A stretch of DNA of 18,005 nucleotides from CAYLOP01 sp964385305 (GTDB taxonomy: Bacteria; Chloroflexota; Anaerolineae; Anaerolineales; E44-bin32), in assembly GCA_964385305.1 (NCBI GenBank), contig CAYLOP010000058.1:1-18005 (forward strand), given 5' to 3'. This document shows positions 16,301 to 18,005 of this stretch, piece by piece. Below the pieces are notes generated by a model. The model was not told the DNA's origin. It made no database searches and saw only the letters and a list, made by a program, of their open reading frames with translations. Position 1 is the stretch's first letter; each line of letters starts with the position of its first letter. A program made the translations under genes and the position numbers.

Positions 16301-16955
16301 GGGACAGGTCGATCGTTTACGTGCCCAACTACGACGGATGGGAGCGGTCAATCCAGAGGCGCAGCGTGAGTATGAGGAGGTCAGCAACCGTATCAACTTC
16401 CTGAAGTCGCAGGTGAAAGATCTCAACAACGCCGAATCCCAAATCCAGGAGGTGATCGCCGAACTCGATCTGCTCATGGAAAGAGAGTTCCGTAAAACCT
16501 ACGATGCGGTGGCGGTCGCCTTCCGTGAAGCTTTCAAGCGGTTATTTGGAGGCGGTTCGGCGCGACTGGCGCTGACAGATCCAGACGATATGACCAATAC
16601 CGGGATCGACATCGAAGCCCGCCTCCCGGGACGGCGGGAACAGGGTTTGGCGATGTTGTCGGGAGGCGAGCGCAGCCTCACGGCATGCGCGCTGATCTTC
16701 GCGCTGCTCAAGGTTTCACCCACGCCCTTCTGTGTGCTCGATGAAGTTGATGCGATGCTGGACGAGACTAACGTGGGCCGTTTTACAGAGATGTTGAGCG
16801 AGTTAAGCCGTGACACGCAATTTGTCGTGATCACCCACAACCGGCTGACAGTTCAAGCTGCCGACGTGGTCTACGGGATCACGATGGGTTCCGATTCGGC
16901 GAGCAAGGTGATCAGTCTAAAACTGGATGAAGCTGAGCGTGAAATCGCAGCCTAA
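13362..16955 (+). CDS. smc: Chromosome partition/condensation ATPase SMC
   Basis: 1197 residues from GTG 13362, the usual SMC length. SMC dimers with ScpA/ScpB load on DNA and extrude loops to organise and segregate the chromosome. In order: N-terminal head with Walker A G-P-N-G-S-G-K-S (36-43), long coiled coil (about 180-510), hinge (about 524-660), returning coiled coil (about 670-1010), and C-terminal head with signature L-S-G-G-E-R-S-L (1099-1106) and Walker B F-C-V-L-D-E-V-D (1123-1130). All ATPase motifs are intact and there is no frameshift. The GTG is preferred since GGGAG lies 10 bases upstream and the protein begins in the normal place (R-L-K-S-L-E-L-Q-G-Y-K-T-F). A TTG at 13329 would overlap rnc and add 11 residues. 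scpA and scpB are not in the window. Confidence 0.96.
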   Translation: MELSSSRLKSLELQGYKTFATRTQIELAPTITAVVGPNGSGKSNIADAIHWVLGEQSYSLMRGRRTEDMIFSGSESRPRASMASATITFDNNDGWMPIDFSEVSISRRAYRDGQNEYVLNGQRVRLRDVYELLAQSGLAKRTYTIIGQGLVDAALSLKAGERRRLFEEAAGIGLYRTRREEALRRLEKTRRNLERVQDILAELEPRLRSLKRQAKRAFAYEQVKQDLNDALRIWYGYHWYHLLHTVSMARHEAGDKAYVRDDLREKQLKADKEMARTRSRIDSLRTQLHAWTQQVSDAYTEREAFGRRLAVAHERFRWLEEQESLAHSELSSLDEVAAELSTQMGARREVLARALAEVEEARVSHASLKEAGEIDSAGRLALQKKVDELRKDLEALVTTRAVWEARHTQLEENLLERKGRLGEMHARRETSERESAEARRILDKARDTFEQVVQARESALQSEAQTRARFESMNADIGEKVTALSDLRAERAGLEASLQFLKERSERTERVLNCFRDATQKGVLRGLEGRLSENMRIAPEYQIALAVALGEFVDGLAFNTVEDIETALTWVEMEAQGQRAALMPLRELQALPLLEIPLAPGCLGVASRLIDVPAAYRPAIDLLLGRTLVVKDRKSAKGILSQLPLDARVVTLDGDLYYPTGQVIVGSGGQDRANLEERERMSEALREVNTAIRVAEADHQRLTEEITETRERLDGLQSQLDEAREDERELHLEQDQAELAAQTAERELERVMQQLQSLSDDVEALEAERDSLSERGATVDAERTELEGRLVEAAKTAERAGISVEMARVEARLDAAQYLKREAESRLAEIEARIAALDGDRQQWSQRLADNRAEQLRVQREVEQAQRGMEKVETRLASLAEQMSPAEESLSAAEETRSSIEAEDSQIRSALQVAEREHSHAQIELARRQEELISLKRRIEDDFGLVAFEHDPETPGQDPLPFKGLVEKLEKVAELPKEVGGQVDRLRAQLRRMGAVNPEAQREYEEVSNRINFLKSQVKDLNNAESQIQEVIAELDLLMEREFRKTYDAVAVAFREAFKRLFGGGSARLALTDPDDMTNTGIDIEARLPGRREQGLAMLSGGERSLTACALIFALLKVSPTPFCVLDEVDAMLDETNVGRFTEMLSELSRDTQFVVITHNRLTVQAADVVYGITMGSDSASKVISLKLDEAEREIAA

Positions 16956-16987
16956 CCCGTGATATCTGGCGTTGGCAGCGAGCTACG

Positions 16988-17015
16988 TTGACAAAAAGGG
17001 CAGTTCAAGTAGAAT
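16988..17015 (+). promoter_or_regulatory. Promoter of tRNA-Leu
   Basis: TTGACA (16988-16993) and TAGAAT (17010-17015) are separated by 16 bp. The expected start near 17022 is only a few bases before the mature tRNA 5' end at 17026. Confidence 0.75.
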
Positions 17016-17025
17016 AGCCACGCAC

Positions 17026-17113
17026 GCCGAAGTGGCGGAAATGGCAGACGCGCTGCGTTCAGGGCGCAGTGAGCTTTATGCTCATGCGGGTTCGATTCCC
17101 GCCTTCGGCACCA
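17026..17113 (+). tRNA. tRNA-Leu, anticodon CAG
   Basis: Acceptor GCCGAAG (17026-17032) pairs with CTTCGGC (17103-17109), followed by discriminator A and an encoded CCA. Anticodon stem CTGCG/CGCAG holds loop TTCAGGG, so the anticodon is CAG (reads CUG). The long variable arm (TGAGC/GCTCA) marks a class II tRNA, as expected for leucine. T-arm GCGGG-TTCGATT-CCCGC is perfect. Confidence 0.97.
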
Positions 17114-17114
17114 G

Positions 17115-17142
17115 AGCCCCTCACAAGGGGCTTTACTGTTTT
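17115..17142 (+). terminator. Intrinsic terminator of tRNA-Leu
   Basis: AGCCCCT (17115-17121) pairs with AGGGGCT (17126-17132) around a CACA loop, followed by TTACTGTTTT. The stem begins two bases after the tRNA CCA end. Confidence 0.75.
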
Positions 17143-17149
17143 ATGCAGC

Positions 17150-17178
17150 TTGCAGGTCATGCAAGCCTCGGGTATGAT
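17150..17178 (+). promoter_or_regulatory. Likely promoter of the FtsB/DivIC-like gene
   Basis: TTGCAG (17150-17155) and TATGAT (17173-17178) are 17 bp apart. The -10 box overlaps the first in-frame ATG codons (17174, 17177), so transcription would start near 17185 and translation at ATG 17189 with almost no leader. The tRNA-Leu terminator just upstream makes a separate promoter necessary. Confidence 0.5.
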
Positions 17179-17188
17179 GGCAGATGAA

Positions 17189-17575
17189 ATGGACGAGCCA
17201 GATCTGGAGACCAGGCGTCACTTTGGAATATGGATCTTGATTATCATCGTGGCCGGGATTCTCATTCTTGGGGACCTAAACCAAAGCATGCGAGATACCC
17301 GACGCCTGGAACAGGATGCGCGTGTGCTTGAGACGGAAGTAGCCTCGCTCGCTACACAAAACGCCCGGGTGGGGACACAAATCGCCGAGGCAACCAGTGA
17401 GGAAGGTGTGCGAGCATGGGCGCATGGGGAAGGCGGCATGGTGCAGGAGGGCGAGGTCTTGGTGGTGCCCTTTGCTCCAGGCGAGAGCGGAAACCCGCCG
17501 ACGCCGGCGCCCGAGGCCATTCAGGAGCCGCCCAGCAACTGGGAGGTGTGGCGCGCGCTGCTCTTCGGAGAGTGA
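17189..17575 (+). CDS. FtsB/DivIC-like septum formation initiator family protein
   Basis: 128 residues from ATG 17189; ATG 17174 would give 133. A short acidic N-terminus (M-D-E-P-D-L-E) precedes one membrane helix (about 12-31), then a heptad-like coiled coil (about 36-72) and a G-M-V-Q-E-G-E-V-L-V-V-P segment. That last segment matches the L-G-x-V-x-x-G-E-x-x-x motif that ends the FtsB/DivIC core. A Pro-rich stretch (P-P-T-P-A-P-E) and a short W-rich end follow. Family members bridge divisome proteins FtsL and FtsQ/DivIB. Length, topology and motif agree, but sequence conservation in this family is low. The start is set by the promoter position, since no ribosome site is seen. It stands alone between two tRNA genes. 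Confidence 0.7.
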   Translation: MDEPDLETRRHFGIWILIIIVAGILILGDLNQSMRDTRRLEQDARVLETEVASLATQNARVGTQIAEATSEEGVRAWAHGEGGMVQEGEVLVVPFAPGESGNPPTPAPEAIQEPPSNWEVWRALLFGE

Positions 17576-17579
17576 GTGC

Positions 17580-17609
17580 TTGACGGTCGCGCGAGCGCTG
17601 TGTTATAAT
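17580..17609 (+). promoter_or_regulatory. Promoter of tRNA-fMet
   Basis: TTGACG (17580-17585) and perfect TATAAT (17604-17609) are 18 bp apart, directly after the stop of the FtsB/DivIC-like gene. The start is expected near 17616, giving a precursor of about 20 bases before the tRNA. Confidence 0.8.
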
Positions 17610-17636
17610 CCCGTCCGCAAGGAAAATTGCCTGCGT

Positions 17637-17708
17637 TGCGGGGTGGAGCAGTGGCAGCTCGTCAGGCTCATAACCTGAAGGTCCTTGGTTCGAATCCAAG
17701 CCCCGCTA
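17637..17708 (+). tRNA. Initiator tRNA-fMet, anticodon CAT
   Basis: GCGGGG (17638-17643) pairs with CCCCGC (17701-17706); bases 1 and 72 are T and T (17637, 17707), an unpaired end as required of initiators, though C1/A72 is the usual pair. The D-stem GAGC/GCTC has the A11-T24 pair typical of bacterial initiators. The anticodon loop CTCATAA sits on stem TCAGG/CCTGA, so the three pairs next to the loop are A-T, G-C, G-C instead of the standard three G-C. T-arm CTTGG-TTCGAAT-CCAAG is intact. Discriminator A is followed by CCT, so CCA is not encoded, unlike in the neighbouring tRNA-Leu. Confidence 0.93.
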
Positions 17709-17718
17709 CCTGAAGAGG

Positions 17719-17750
17719 AAGCGCCCGAGAGGGCGCTTTTTCTTTTATTT
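17719..17750 (+). terminator. Intrinsic terminator of tRNA-fMet
   Basis: AAGCGCCC (17719-17726) pairs with GGGCGCTT (17731-17738) around a GAGA tetraloop and is followed by a T-rich run to 17750. It is the strongest terminator in the window. Confidence 0.92.
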
Positions 17751-17779
17751 ACCAAAACAGTTTTTAGGGGTGCGTTTCA

Positions 17780-17797
17780 GGATTCGGACCAAGGACC
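17780..17797 (-). repeat. Inverted 18-base fragment of the tRNA-fMet T-arm
   Basis: Read on the minus strand this matches the fMet segment 17680-17697 (end of the variable region plus T-stem and loop) at 17 of 18 bases. The single change is C for T in the T-loop. Similarity stops at both edges. It lies between the live tRNA and its decayed copy. Confidence 0.6.
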
Positions 17798-17862
17798 CCG
17801 GGGATATTGGTACGCAGAATCGAATTCTTTAAGGTTTCTCAGATTTGTGGAAAAAGCAGAAG

Positions 17863-17930
17863 GGCAGGGTGTCCATTTAGGATTCAGGCTCGTAACCTCT
17901 CGGTCCTAGGTTCGAATCCCAACCCTGCTA
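17863..17930 (+). pseudogene. Decayed copy of tRNA-fMet with anticodon CGT
   Basis: Two blocks show descent from the fMet gene: 17884-17898 matches its anticodon arm at 14 of 15 bases and 17902-17919 matches its T-arm at 17 of 18. The anticodon position now reads CGT instead of CAT. Acceptor bases GCAGGG (17864-17869) still pair with CCCTGC (17923-17928); compared with the live gene, one pair changed from G-C to A-T on both sides. The D-arm is 4 bases shorter and lacks the GG of the loop, the anticodon stem keeps three of five pairs and the T-stem also three. It is probably not a working tRNA, but the conserved acceptor and the terminator after it suggest it may be transcribed. No good promoter was found in 17751-17862. 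Confidence 0.7.
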
Positions 17931-17934
17931 CATT

Positions 17935-17963
17935 GAGGCACCTGAAAGGGTGCCTCTTTCTTT
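17935..17963 (+). terminator. Intrinsic terminator after the tRNA-like relic
   Basis: GAGGCACC (17935-17942) pairs with GGTGCCTC (17949-17956); a T-G pair closes a GAAA tetraloop, and TTTCTTT follows. It starts four bases after the tRNA-like element ends, the same layout as in the live fMet gene, although the stem sequence differs. Confidence 0.82.
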
Positions 17964-18005
17964 CCAAGCCCCTGAATTTGGGACTAGGCCTCCGGGATCC
18001 GATAT

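Noticed and set aside
13362..16955. Several long opposite-strand frames inside smc, up to 172 codons
   Set aside because: They are typical shadows of coiled-coil coding sequence with biased codons and carry no motifs.
17069..17188. Longer frame for the FtsB/DivIC-like protein starting within tRNA-Leu
   Set aside because: It would run through the tRNA T-arm and its terminator, and the added residues do not fit the family. The promoter at 17150-17178 supports a later start.

Overview
The window looks like a chromosomal segment of a Chloroflexota bacterium, most likely Anaerolineae-like. This is inferred from gene content and order, not from a search. Pointers are a monoderm-type LCP cell-wall protein, a KimA-type potassium importer next to two small RCK (TrkA/Ceo-type) proteins, a MoaD-MoaE fusion, the rnc-smc pair, and mixed leadered and apparently leaderless genes. 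The segment is mostly core, house-keeping DNA. No CRISPR array, insertion sequence or phage gene was seen.

Left half, minus strand, read from 9920 down to 593: rpmF (ribosomal protein L32), fabD (malonyl-CoA:ACP transacylase), a UPF0104/LPG-synthase-TM membrane protein, kimA (K+ importer), two RCK regulators separated by 1 to 3 bases, a 7-TM GAF protein with a degenerate histidine-kinase module, and a lipid-anchored LCP protein. A near-perfect sigma70-type promoter (TTGACA, 16 bp, TATAAT) stands before rpmF, followed by a 9-bp perfect leader hairpin. A second 9-bp hairpin lies at the start of fabD. The kimA-RCK-RCK block resembles the permease-ceoB-ceoC order of mycobacteria and is probably a K+/turgor module. 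The kinase-like protein has Arg where the phospho-accepting His should be and has lost its G2 box, so it is probably a signalling pseudokinase. Bases 1-592 hold no gene that I recognise.

Right half, plus strand: moaC, a moaD-moaE fusion and a threonine-synthase-like gene form a tight operon that starts, apparently leaderless, from a TATAAT box six bases before the moaC ATG. Next come rnc (RNase III) and smc (chromosome condensation ATPase), 17 bases apart.

Right end: tRNA-Leu(CAG) with its own promoter and terminator, a FtsB/DivIC-like septum protein, the initiator tRNA-fMet with promoter and terminator, then about 230 bp of tRNA-derived debris. The debris holds an inverted 18-base copy of the fMet T-arm and a decayed full-length fMet copy with anticodon CGT, followed by a good terminator. 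The most unusual points are the pseudokinase in the K+ operon, the MoaD-MoaE fusion with a buried Gly-Gly, and the tRNA-fMet relics.
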